From an uncultured Saprospiraceae bacterium (GTDB taxonomy: Bacteria > Bacteroidota > Bacteroidia > Chitinophagales > Saprospiraceae): DNA of 64,000 bases. Every line of letters begins with the position of its first letter. The first letter of the stretch is position 1. Made by a program: the position numbers and the translations under genes. The stretch spans positions 124,001 through 188,000 of the forward strand of contig CALIAU010000012.1 in NCBI GenBank assembly GCA_938045585.1, given 5' to 3'. The notes beneath the pieces are model-generated. The model ran no database searches. It was not told where the DNA came from and saw nothing but the letters and a program-made list of their open reading frames with translations. Positions 1 through 8,212 of the stretch are shown in pieces.

Positions 1-698
1 CAGCACAGTCCTTAAACATTGGTTTAACAGGATATGCTAACAATGACAAGGAAAAAACTCTTTGGCATAACAAGGGTATCCTTACAAAAGCATGGAACGA
101 TATCGACATTAGCAGAGCGGATGAAGAGGAAGATGAAGATGGTCTATTTGATAACGGAACTGTTGATATCTTAAACCTATCTTCTTTAGCAGGTTATAAA
201 TTCACTTCTAAACTAGCGGCTACTGCCTTAGGAGAATTAAACACATCTTTAGGAAACTTCTTAGCGCCAGGAACTGCTGATATCGGTGTGGGTGTAACTT
301 GGTTACCTATTGAAAATCTTACTGTAGTTATCCACCCATTAAACTATCACATTGCATGGCCTGCAGATGGTTTTGGAGATGTATCCTCTTCTGGTTCATT
401 AGGAGCTAAGTTTAGAGCAGATTACACGAGAGATCTTTTAATTAATGGCAGAAAGATTGCTTGGGGTTCTACGCTAACAGGGTTCTTACCATATTCTGAT
501 AATAAAACAACATTTGTTGATGAATTAACTGGTACATCAAGAGAGGCTGGATTAGCAGAATGGTCATGGTTAAACACACTTGGATTTGAAATTTGGAAAG
601 GAATTGGAGTGGGTCTTGGTTTTGGATTCAGAAAAGCTGATTTCGAATCTGCAGATCTTCAGAGATATACAAATCTTGGTTTGACGTACGCTCTATAA
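1..698 (+). CDS. DUF3078 domain-containing outer membrane protein (3' part)
   Basis: The reading frame is open from base 3 to the stop at 696-698, so the gene begins before the window. The visible ~231 residues alternate short beta-strand-like stretches with turns and end in NLGLTYAL, an aromatic/hydrophobic C-terminal strand typical of outer membrane beta-barrels. Text such as GELNTSLGNFLAPG and ENLTVVIHPLNYHIAW matches my memory of DUF3078 proteins, which are widespread in Bacteroidota and have no established function. The segment contains an acidic loop (EEEDEDG). A strong intrinsic terminator follows directly. The signal peptide is outside the window. Confidence 0.75.
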   Translation, partial: AQSLNIGLTGYANNDKEKTLWHNKGILTKAWNDIDISRADEEEDEDGLFDNGTVDILNLSSLAGYKFTSKLAATALGELNTSLGNFLAPGTADIGVGVTWLPIENLTVVIHPLNYHIAWPADGFGDVSSSGSLGAKFRADYTRDLLINGRKIAWGSTLTGFLPYSDNKTTFVDELTGTSREAGLAEWSWLNTLGFEIWKGIGVGLGFGFRKADFESADLQRYTNLGLTYAL

Positions 699-720
699 GA
701 GATATAATTAAACGATATAA

Positions 721-757
721 AAGCCCACTAGCTATCATGCTGGTGGGCTTTTTTTTA
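721..757 (+). terminator. Intrinsic terminator after the DUF3078 gene
   Basis: Arms AAGCCCACTAGC and GCTGGTGGGCTT pair over 12 bp with one G-T wobble across a 6-nt loop, followed by a run of seven T. It separates the DUF3078 gene from polA. Confidence 0.9.
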
Positions 758-782
758 TCTTGGATTTCTTTACACATCAACT

Positions 783-3572
783 ATGGAGAAGAAATTATTT
801 CTAATAGATGGGCATGCTCTGGTTTTTAGAGCGCACTACGCTTTCATCAACAGACCATTGATTAATTCCAAAGGAATTAATACCTCAGCAATCACTGGCT
901 TTACCAGAACGCTTTGGGATCTACTCAAAACACAAAAACCAACCCACATTGCCATCTGCTTTGACCCACCAGGAAAGACTTTTCGGCATGAGCAATACGA
1001 ACCCTACAAGGCAAATAGAGATGCCACTCCTGAAGACATTGTTACCGCTCTCCCCTATATAAAAGAAATTGTAGATGGCTTTAATATTCCTGTATTTACA
1101 GTTCCTGGCTTTGAAGCGGATGACATTATTGGTACGCTAGCCAAAAAAGCGGAAAAAAAGGGATTCACCACTTTCATGGTCACTCCAGATAAAGACTTTG
1201 CTCAACTTGTTTCTGAAAACATCTTCATGTACAAGCCATCCAGACAGGGCAATGGGATAGACATTTTGGGTGTTCCAGAAATCTTAGAAAAATGGGATAT
1301 TGAAGATGTAGATCAGGTACGTGATATTCTAGGACTCCAAGGAGATAGTGTGGACAATATACCGGGCATCCCGGGCATAGGAGCAAAGACTGCAGTTAAG
1401 CTTTTGAAGCTGTATAAGTCCGTAGAAGGAATCATTGAAAATACGGATCAACTGAAAGGCAAACAAAAAGAAAATGTAATAAATTTTGCAGACCAAGGAA
1501 GACTGTCAAAACAGCTCGCAACCATAAACATTGATTCCCCAGTAGAGTTTGATGAAAAAGCTGTAACACTTGATCCAATCAATAGAGAAAAACTTACTGC
1601 AATTTTTAAAGAGCTCGAATTTAGAACATTAGCAAATCAGATTCTTGGAGAACCAGGCGCTCCTGCCAAACAACAAGATTTATTTGGAGGATCAAGTGCT
1701 AGTAGTGCTAGCACACAAAAGGCGCCAGCATCTACACAGAGTTACAATGTAGTTGATAAAAATATTACAAACACTAAACACGAATATGTTTTAGTAGACA
1801 CAGAAAAGGAGATGCAAGCGCTTGCAGAAAAATTAGAAGCAAGTAATTTTATAAGCTTTGATACAGAAACTACGGGTATTGATGCCAATGCTGCTGAATT
1901 GGTAGGACTTGTGTTTTCTGTAAAAAAGGGAAAAGCCTTTTACGTACCAATTCCTGAAGATCAAGGCAAGGCAAAAAAGATTACATCTATATTTAAAACT
2001 GTACTTGAAAATCCTGAAATAGAAAAGATTGGCCAAAATATCAAATATGATATTCTGATGATGAAGTGGTATGACATAGAAATTCAAGGCCACTATCATG
2101 ACACCATGATAGCACATTACCTCTTAGAACCAGACCAACGCCATAAGCTGGACTACCTGAGCTCCGCCTATCTTGAATATAAAATGGTACCTATTGAAGA
2201 TCTTATTGGTAAACGAGGAAAAAACCAACTTACCATGCGTGATGTAGATGTAGATAAGGTTGCTGAATACGCTGGTGAAGACGCTGATATAACACTGCAG
2301 GTACATTCCGTACTTAGCAAGAAGATGAAAGAAATAGATGTAGAGAAAATTTATAAAACAATTGAAGAACCGTTGATTGATGTCTTAGCGGCGATGGAAT
2401 TTGAGGGAGTCCGTGTCAATGCCGATTTCCTAAACAAATACTCTAAGACACTTGGTAAACGCATAACTGAAAAAGAAAAGCTCATATACAAAAAGGCGGG
2501 TGTTGAGTTTAATATCGCTAGCCCGAAACAAGTTGGTGAGGTACTATTTGACAAATTAAAAATCCCGTATAGATGGAAAAAGACCGCCAGTGGCCAGTAT
2601 TCTACAGATGTAGTCAAGTTAAATGAGCTTGCTCTTAACAACGAAATTGTAAGCGACATCTTAGAGTTTAGAAAATATAATAAACTTAAAAATACCTACG
2701 TCGATGCACTCCCGCTTATGGTTAACCCCAAAACTGAACGTATCCACACAAACTACAATCAAGCTAGAGCGGCAACAGGTAGACTGAGTTCAGAAAATCC
2801 AAATCTGCAAAACATCCCAATCAAAGACGAAGCAGGGAGAGAAATCAGAAAAGCCTTTATCCCAAGAGACAAGGACCATACACTGGTTGCTGCAGATTAC
2901 TCACAAATAGAATTACGCCTTATTGCAGAAATCAGCCAAGATCCTGTCATGATGGATGCCTTTTTAAAAGGCAATGATTTTCATACAGCTACAGCAGCTA
3001 AGGTCTATGATGTACCCTATGAAGATGTAACTGCTGAACAAAGACGAAATGCTAAGACTGTAAATTTCAGTATTATATATGGCGCTGGTTCAACAAATCT
3101 ATCACGTCAACTTGGAATCAAAAGGACAGAGGCAACCGAACTTATTGAAAATTACTTCAAGCAATTTGCTGGCCTAAAAAAATATATGACAAGCACTGTA
3201 GATTTTGCACGTGAACATGGATATGTAGAAACACTATTAGGAAGGAAGCGATTTCTTAGAGATATTAATTCTAGAAATGGTCTAGCACGTTCTAATTCAG
3301 AACGTATGGCCATCAATACTCCGATCCAAGGTACAGCTGCAGATATGATAAAGATTGCTATGATTAAAATTCATGCAATCTTTAAGAAAGAAAAGTTTAA
3401 ATCAAAAATGATTATGCAGGTACATGATGAACTTGTATTTGATGTATATAACTCCGAACTTGATATGCTCATCCCTATAATTAAAAAGAGTATGGCTGAA
3501 GCAATTCCTGATTTAAAAGTTCCTATCCTTGTAGAAGCAGGTACGGGACAAAATTGGTTAGAAGCACATTAA
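783..3572 (+). CDS. polA: DNA polymerase I
   Basis: 929-residue family A DNA polymerase, full length, for Okazaki-fragment processing and repair synthesis. Order of domains: 5'-3' exonuclease/FEN-like (about 1-290, starting LFLIDGHALVFRAH), 3'-5' proofreading exonuclease (about 330-520) and polymerase (about 550-929). The proofreading site looks intact: the DTE motif near residue 358, IGQNIKYD and YAGEDAD. Polymerase motifs A (DYSQIELR, near 706), B (RRNAKTVNFSIIYG) and C (QVHDELVF, near 879) are all present. ATG 783 follows a TATCTTGG near-promoter at 757-764. The lpxD-like gene starts 3 nt after its stop, so the two are probably co-transcribed. Confidence 0.98.
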   Translation: MEKKLFLIDGHALVFRAHYAFINRPLINSKGINTSAITGFTRTLWDLLKTQKPTHIAICFDPPGKTFRHEQYEPYKANRDATPEDIVTALPYIKEIVDGFNIPVFTVPGFEADDIIGTLAKKAEKKGFTTFMVTPDKDFAQLVSENIFMYKPSRQGNGIDILGVPEILEKWDIEDVDQVRDILGLQGDSVDNIPGIPGIGAKTAVKLLKLYKSVEGIIENTDQLKGKQKENVINFADQGRLSKQLATINIDSPVEFDEKAVTLDPINREKLTAIFKELEFRTLANQILGEPGAPAKQQDLFGGSSASSASTQKAPASTQSYNVVDKNITNTKHEYVLVDTEKEMQALAEKLEASNFISFDTETTGIDANAAELVGLVFSVKKGKAFYVPIPEDQGKAKKITSIFKTVLENPEIEKIGQNIKYDILMMKWYDIEIQGHYHDTMIAHYLLEPDQRHKLDYLSSAYLEYKMVPIEDLIGKRGKNQLTMRDVDVDKVAEYAGEDADITLQVHSVLSKKMKEIDVEKIYKTIEEPLIDVLAAMEFEGVRVNADFLNKYSKTLGKRITEKEKLIYKKAGVEFNIASPKQVGEVLFDKLKIPYRWKKTASGQYSTDVVKLNELALNNEIVSDILEFRKYNKLKNTYVDALPLMVNPKTERIHTNYNQARAATGRLSSENPNLQNIPIKDEAGREIRKAFIPRDKDHTLVAADYSQIELRLIAEISQDPVMMDAFLKGNDFHTATAAKVYDVPYEDVTAEQRRNAKTVNFSIIYGAGSTNLSRQLGIKRTEATELIENYFKQFAGLKKYMTSTVDFAREHGYVETLLGRKRFLRDINSRNGLARSNSERMAINTPIQGTAADMIKIAMIKIHAIFKKEKFKSKMIMQVHDELVFDVYNSELDMLIPIIKKSMAEAIPDLKVPILVEAGTGQNWLEAH

Positions 3573-3574
3573 TT

Positions 3575-4477
3575 ATGGATTTTATCGATCACATACATAT
3601 AATAGATCTTGCGCAGCAATACGATTGTAAGATAGCTGGGAAAGAGTCATCTGAAATTCTCACAGGAATTAATGAAATGAATAGAGTGCGCTCCGGAGAT
3701 ATATGTTTTGTAGATGCAAAAAAATACTACAAAAAGACTCTTAAGTCTGAAGCACGTTGTGTCATTATACCTGAAGATGTTGACTTTGCACATAATAAGA
3801 CCTTACTCATTCATCCGAATCCATTCGAGGTGTATAATGCTATTGCCATTTCAGAGTCTAAAAAATATTTGGCAAAGGAGAATTCAATTTCTTCCACTGC
3901 TCAGATACATGATTCTGTCTTTATAGGAAGAAATGTTCAGATAGGAGATAATTGTAAAATTGAAGCACAGGTATATATTGGAGACAATGTTTCTATCGGT
4001 AACAATGTAAAGATCCAATCCGGTGTTAAAATAGGAACAGATGCTTTCTATCTCCATAAGTCCAAACAAAAAACATTTACGCCCTGGCACTCCTGCGGTA
4101 AGGTAGTGGTTGAAGATAGCGTCCATATTGGTGCAAATTGTACCATCAACCAAGCCGTATCGGATGTTACAAAAATTGGTGCGGGAACACAAATCGATTG
4201 TTTAGTTCATATTGCCCATGGCGTTCAGATAGGTAAAGACTGTTTAATAGCTGCGCAAGTGGGAATTTCTGGAAAAACTATAATTGGAAATAATGTATCT
4301 ATTTATGGCCAAGTAGGTATTACTCAGAATCTTACAATTGGGGATAATGTGACAATCTATGCACAATCTGGTGTAGCAAACAATCTTGCCTCTGATGGAA
4401 TATATTTTGGTTCGCCTGCCATGCCGATGAAAGAGAAGATAAAGGAAATGAAGGCTATACGCAGGTTACAGAAATAA
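3575..4477 (+). CDS. lpxD: LpxD-family UDP-3-O-acylglucosamine N-acyltransferase
   Basis: 300 residues. An N-terminal LpxD-like domain (about 1-95) is followed by left-handed beta-helix hexapeptide repeats (about 105-280, for example IGDNVSIGNNVKI). LpxD transfers a 3-hydroxyacyl chain to UDP-acylglucosamine in lipid A synthesis. The HIAHGVQIG motif near residues 212-215 carries the histidine expected in the family. The protein is about 40 residues shorter than enterobacterial LpxD. Bacteroidota often carry a second LpxD-like gene, so this may be a paralogue rather than the essential copy. A TTG at 3554 would extend the frame into polA; ATG 3575 just after the polA stop is the better start. 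Confidence 0.85.
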   Translation: MDFIDHIHIIDLAQQYDCKIAGKESSEILTGINEMNRVRSGDICFVDAKKYYKKTLKSEARCVIIPEDVDFAHNKTLLIHPNPFEVYNAIAISESKKYLAKENSISSTAQIHDSVFIGRNVQIGDNCKIEAQVYIGDNVSIGNNVKIQSGVKIGTDAFYLHKSKQKTFTPWHSCGKVVVEDSVHIGANCTINQAVSDVTKIGAGTQIDCLVHIAHGVQIGKDCLIAAQVGISGKTIIGNNVSIYGQVGITQNLTIGDNVTIYAQSGVANNLASDGIYFGSPAMPMKEKIKEMKAIRRLQK

Positions 4478-4530
4478 AAAAAGAGCTACAACCAGGTTGC
4501 AACTCAAATGTCTGTAATTCGTTCTTTTTG

Positions 4531-4553
4531 CGGGTTTGATCCCGTTTCTCTTT
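4531..4553 (+). terminator. Weak hairpin in a convergent spacer
   Basis: CGGG and CCCG pair over a TTTGAT loop and are followed by TTTCTCTTT. It lies between lpxD and the convergent redoxin gene. The 4-bp stem is short, so terminator function is uncertain. An imperfect stem (CAACC with GGTTG, GAG with CTC) lies just upstream at about 4482-4505. Confidence 0.35.
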
Positions 4554-4637
4554 AGGATGTTAGCTAAGGTAACCGTAGTTACATCATTAAGACGGGTTGA
4601 TTAACAAAAGTCACAGGCAGGTTGAAAAAATATTTAG

Positions 4638-5198
4638 CTAAGTTTTGAACCACTTAATATTGCATCCTGCACTTGGATACTGTTTCTCTATGGGAGCTGC
4701 TCCAACTATTGTTCCATCGATTGCTTTTCTCAAATCTTCTCCATTACAGTCCTCAGGATTACCAGGTCTAGACTTATCCAATCTTCCTCTATACGTCAAC
4801 TTTCTTTCAGCATCAAAGACATAAAAATCTGGTGTACACGCCGCGTCATATGCTCTAGCCACATCTTGGGTTTCGTCATATAAGTACGGGAATGGATATT
4901 GTAGTTTTTCTGCAAGTACTCTCATCTTATCAGGAGAATCTGCAGGGTAATTAACAACATCATTAGATGAAATAGCCACAAAAGATACACCCTGTTCTTT
5001 GTAATCATTTGCTACACGAACAAGCTCATCGTTTACATGGATTACGTAAGGACAATGATTACATATAAACATTATGACTGTTGCCTTTTCTCCTACTAAT
5101 TGATCCAATGATTTGTTCTCCTCTGTAACTACATCGAGCAAATTAAAGTCTGGAGCCAATGTTCCTAAGTCAATCATATTAGATTCTGTAAGTGCCAT
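4638..5198 (-). CDS. Redoxin-domain (AhpC/TSA-type) thioredoxin-fold protein
   Basis: 186 residues with a thioredoxin fold of the AhpC/TSA-redoxin type: APDFNLLDV near the start, then FICNHCPY with a CxxC pair at Cys46/Cys49, and a C-terminal CNIKWF. There is no signal peptide, so it is predicted cytoplasmic. Members of this family are generally annotated as thioredoxin family proteins, with unproven peroxide or disulfide reductase roles. It is last in a three-gene minus-strand operon, 22 nt after the M15 peptidase gene. A thiol-peroxidase activity is inferred only from the fold. Confidence 0.85.
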   Translation of the reverse strand: MALTESNMIDLGTLAPDFNLLDVVTEENKSLDQLVGEKATVIMFICNHCPYVIHVNDELVRVANDYKEQGVSFVAISSNDVVNYPADSPDKMRVLAEKLQYPFPYLYDETQDVARAYDAACTPDFYVFDAERKLTYRGRLDKSRPGNPEDCNGEDLRKAIDGTIVGAAPIEKQYPSAGCNIKWFKT

Positions 5199-5219
5199 GT
5201 ATTGTTATTTTTAAATTTA

Positions 5220-6035
5220 TTAGAGACATGATTTATTTATACTGCGGATGAAATGCGTATATACATCAATAGCTACTGCTTGTTCAGAACCCAAATATCC
5301 CTTAATAAGTTCATTTTTAAATTCTTTATCTACTCTTCGCATACATTCATTCGCTACTGGCAAATAGGACCAGTGCCACTTTTCTTCTTCATAGCCCGAA
5401 GGTCTTTCTGGACCCTTCTTTGTATAAGGTTGGCAGTATCCATATTTATGCGCATTCTCAACCAACCATGTATACACTTTCTTCCCCTCCCCCATTTCAA
5501 AGTATGAGTTTTCAAACGCATTAAAATCTACATCAGTACCCCAGTGATGCCTTGATGAACCTGGCATAGAACTATATCTTAAAATCGCTTCAGCTCGCTC
5601 CTTAGGATCTTCATAAGTCTTGTCCGCATTTATTTTACCTTCTAACAAAGTTACTCCTTTCCACTTTCTTTCCCAGATTCCCTTTTGATAATCAAAATTT
5701 CTAGCGGCTGAACGGATCTGCAAATTTACTCCTGCTGATTTAGCCGCCTTATGCATTTCTTTAAATGCTGAGTAGGCATCTTTATGCATATACCTATTTC
5801 CGTTATCCGCATACGCTTTATCAATCCTGGCCAACATCTTGTGACTTTCAATGGAGAATTTACCCATGACGTAGTCCAGATCAATATACTCTGGTATAGG
5901 ATCTGGTTTAGATGATGGAGTATGTGTTATATTCTCTGCCACTACTGCAGGTACTATATTTGATTGTGTTTTCTCTGAACGGCATTGTATAATTAGAATA
6001 CTGCACATGATAAAGCACATTATGTTAAACCTCAA
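5220..6035 (-). CDS. VanY-type D-alanyl-D-alanine carboxypeptidase lipoprotein (M15)
   Basis: 271 residues. An N-terminal hydrophobic segment ends in a lipobox (LIIQC, Cys18), so it is a predicted lipoprotein. The M15 zinc-peptidase signature is visible as SRHHWGTDVD (His163 and Asp170) and EKWHW (His221), which gives the His-Asp-His ligand set. It probably trims D-Ala from peptidoglycan stem peptides in the periplasm. Its start overlaps the upstream 474-aa gene by 11 nt, which indicates translational coupling. Confidence 0.9.
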   Translation of the reverse strand: MRFNIMCFIMCSILIIQCRSEKTQSNIVPAVVAENITHTPSSKPDPIPEYIDLDYVMGKFSIESHKMLARIDKAYADNGNRYMHKDAYSAFKEMHKAAKSAGVNLQIRSAARNFDYQKGIWERKWKGVTLLEGKINADKTYEDPKERAEAILRYSSMPGSSRHHWGTDVDFNAFENSYFEMGEGKKVYTWLVENAHKYGYCQPYTKKGPERPSGYEEEKWHWSYLPVANECMRRVDKEFKNELIKGYLGSEQAVAIDVYTHFIRSINKSCL

Positions 6036-7449
6036 GACTTGTGTTTTTATTTTTATAAGAAAACAAGCCTTCTTTTTTTATAAGACTTACAAGTTCATCT
6101 GGCAATGCATCTTCCCATCCTTCTTCCCCATTTTTAATTTTCTCATACACTTGATACGGAAATATGCCAAGATTATTTTGAGAATAATTTTCGATTTCCA
6201 TTATCTGATTACTATCAATAAGATGTTTGTAAAGAAAATGGATTCCTTCTGGTACCATCATATTTTTAGCTTTCAAAAGTGTATTATCTTCTAAAAGAGC
6301 TGGGTATACATACACATTGATATTCCTGTTGAATAACTCCCCAAAGGCAACCAATATTCTTCCATCTTGGTTGTTTTCATATTTATCTTCTATAATCTCC
6401 TTCAGCTCATTTACACCAATTACAAGACCTAGTTTTTTAATTTTATAATCATTCAAGTAGTTAATAAGATTTTGGTGATGTAGACAATCTGAAATGATAC
6501 AGGTCATCCCCATTTCTCCAAGACACTTTGCTCTACTTAAAAAATCTTCTTCATCTATTTTTCCATCCTCTCTTAGGTAGTTTAAGGTCATTTCTGTTAC
6601 TATGCGCGCATTCTCAGGCTCCACCTCATCTTCCGCTTTAAACTGTTCAAAGCCAGACTTAAAGACATCTAGTGTTACTTTTGTTGGTGGGCGGTAATGG
6701 CCTCTGACTACCATTAAATCTTTTTTGTAAAGAAATTCTGAAGCATGCTTAGCATTTCCTAAATGATCAAACATAGAAACCTCTGTCAAACCATGTTTTA
6801 CAAGATAGAGCGATAAAAGTCGATTGTCCACATGATCAAAGTCGGGACCATTTAGTCGCATCATATCTACCTCAATACGATCTCTGACACCATCTAATAA
6901 TGATTCTACAAAGAATTCTATATTATCAAAGTAGAAAAAACAAGCATACAACATATTGACCCCCAAAACACCAATAGCCTCTTGCTGAAGACGATTGTCA
7001 TTATCTTTCATTTTAGCATGTATAACTAAATCATTTGGTGGTCCACCTGGTGTTTTTTGAAATCGGATTCCAAGCCATCCATTTCCTTTGATGGTCTTGG
7101 TATAATTAATTGCTGCTACAGTATCTGCAAAAACAAAAAATCGCGTATCCGATTTCTTTTGCATGAGACGTTCTTCCATGAGGCTATACTCATGATCCAG
7201 CATTTTATATAGTCTAGATTCGCACACATATCGCTTACTTTCTTCTCTTCCATAAATAGCATCAGAAAAGTCTTTATCGTAAGCCGACATCGTTTTAGCT
7301 ATTGTGCCTGCTGCTGCACCTACCTGGAAAAAATTCCTAGCTACTTCCTGTCCTGCTCCTATTTCAGCAAATGTTCCATAAATCTTTTGATTTAGATTAA
7401 TTTCCAATGCTTTTTGCTCCGTTTGTAATATATGTCTATTCACAATCAT
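6025..7449 (-). CDS. Conserved Bacteroidota protein of unknown function (~474 aa)
   Basis: 474 residues with no signal peptide or membrane segment, so probably cytoplasmic. The N-terminus (IYGTFAEIGAGQEVARNFF, then GTIAKTMSAYD) belongs to a strongly conserved Bacteroidota family. As I remember, databases label it inconsistently, as TonB-dependent receptor or NMN adenylyltransferase. Neither label fits: there is no plug or barrel and no nucleotidyltransferase HxGH motif that I can find. It heads a three-gene operon with a peptidoglycan peptidase and a redoxin. ATG 7449 lies only about 10 nt after a TATATTTG -7 motif. Function unknown. Confidence 0.85.
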   Translation of the reverse strand: MIVNRHILQTEQKALEINLNQKIYGTFAEIGAGQEVARNFFQVGAAAGTIAKTMSAYDKDFSDAIYGREESKRYVCESRLYKMLDHEYSLMEERLMQKKSDTRFFVFADTVAAINYTKTIKGNGWLGIRFQKTPGGPPNDLVIHAKMKDNDNRLQQEAIGVLGVNMLYACFFYFDNIEFFVESLLDGVRDRIEVDMMRLNGPDFDHVDNRLLSLYLVKHGLTEVSMFDHLGNAKHASEFLYKKDLMVVRGHYRPPTKVTLDVFKSGFEQFKAEDEVEPENARIVTEMTLNYLREDGKIDEEDFLSRAKCLGEMGMTCIISDCLHHQNLINYLNDYKIKKLGLVIGVNELKEIIEDKYENNQDGRILVAFGELFNRNINVYVYPALLEDNTLLKAKNMMVPEGIHFLYKHLIDSNQIMEIENYSQNNLGIFPYQVYEKIKNGEEGWEDALPDELVSLIKKEGLFSYKNKNTSLEV

Positions 7450-7459
7450 ATTTATAGCG

Positions 7460-7467
7460 CAAATATA
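7460..7467 (-). promoter_or_regulatory. TAnnTTTG -7 promoter motif (near-leaderless)
   Basis: TATATTTG on the minus strand matches the Bacteroidota -7 element. Its last base is 10 nt before ATG 7449, leaving a leader of only a few nucleotides. An ATTG about 17 nt further upstream could act as the -33 element. Confidence 0.6.
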
Positions 7468-7567
7468 ATCAATTGTTGCTTTCTCAATTTCCTAATTTCT
7501 TGTTGTGTAACAAGAAAAACTGAAGTATTTGAAATTAAAATGGGATGTCAATAAGTGCGAATTGGTA

Positions 7568-8212
7568 TTAAATTTTTGCTAATCCCATCTTTACTGATTT
7601 CGTAATAAGTTCTGCAAGATTTTTTGCATCTAACTTGAATGCAATGTTTTTCCTATGACTATTGATGGTATGTTCGCTCAAATCCAATTTTTCAGCTATT
7701 TCATATGTTGTTAGTCCTTCTACAACAAGTTGTAAAACCTCCTTCTCCCTATTCGTGAGTAATGAATTCGAATTTTGAGTATAGAGATACTTCTTCTCCG
7801 TTTCCAAACTTTCATTTTTACTAGCTAGATAATTCATATCATAGTGTTTTTCACCTTTCAATATTTTCTTCATAGTTTGAATAAATTCGTCCTTTGATGC
7901 ATTTTTTGGCAAATACCCTTCTACTTTTTGATCTAACAATTTTTTTACTAGGCTCGCATCCGACCTTACCGATATGGCTAATATTTTAATTTCGGGCTTA
8001 TGCATTCGCATTTTCTCGATTAACTCAAGCCCATTCAGTTCTTTCATATTTATGTCTGTGATGACTAAGTCTATACTCTGTACTTTAAATGCTTCTAGTG
8101 CTTTTAGTGGCTCTGTAAAGCATTGCATAGAAAATTCATCTACTTCTTTTAAAATATGTAATAAGCCGTCTAGAAATAATCTATGGTCATCAACTAAAAT
8201 GATTTTATACAT
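7568..8212 (-). CDS. NarL/LuxR-family response regulator
   Basis: 214 residues: a receiver domain (about 1-120, phosphoacceptor Asp53 in VITDINM, acidic pair in LVDDH) followed by a LuxR-type helix-turn-helix (about 150-200, LTNREKEVLQLVVEGLTTYE). It overlaps the upstream histidine kinase gene by 8 nt, so the two form a cognate pair with coupled translation. The target genes are unknown. The divergent mutase gene shares the kinase's upstream region and is one candidate. Confidence 0.95.
   Translation of the reverse strand: MYKIILVDDHRLFLDGLLHILKEVDEFSMQCFTEPLKALEAFKVQSIDLVITDINMKELNGLELIEKMRMHKPEIKILAISVRSDASLVKKLLDQKVEGYLPKNASKDEFIQTMKKILKGEKHYDMNYLASKNESLETEKKYLYTQNSNSLLTNREKEVLQLVVEGLTTYEIAEKLDLSEHTINSHRKNIAFKLDAKNLAELITKSVKMGLAKI

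Noticed and set aside
3554-3574. TTG start extending lpxD into polA
   Set aside because: ATG 3575 sits right after the polA stop and gives the normal LpxD N-terminus.
6025-7449. TonB-dependent receptor or NMN adenylyltransferase label
   Set aside because: No signal peptide, plug, barrel or nucleotidyltransferase motif is visible.
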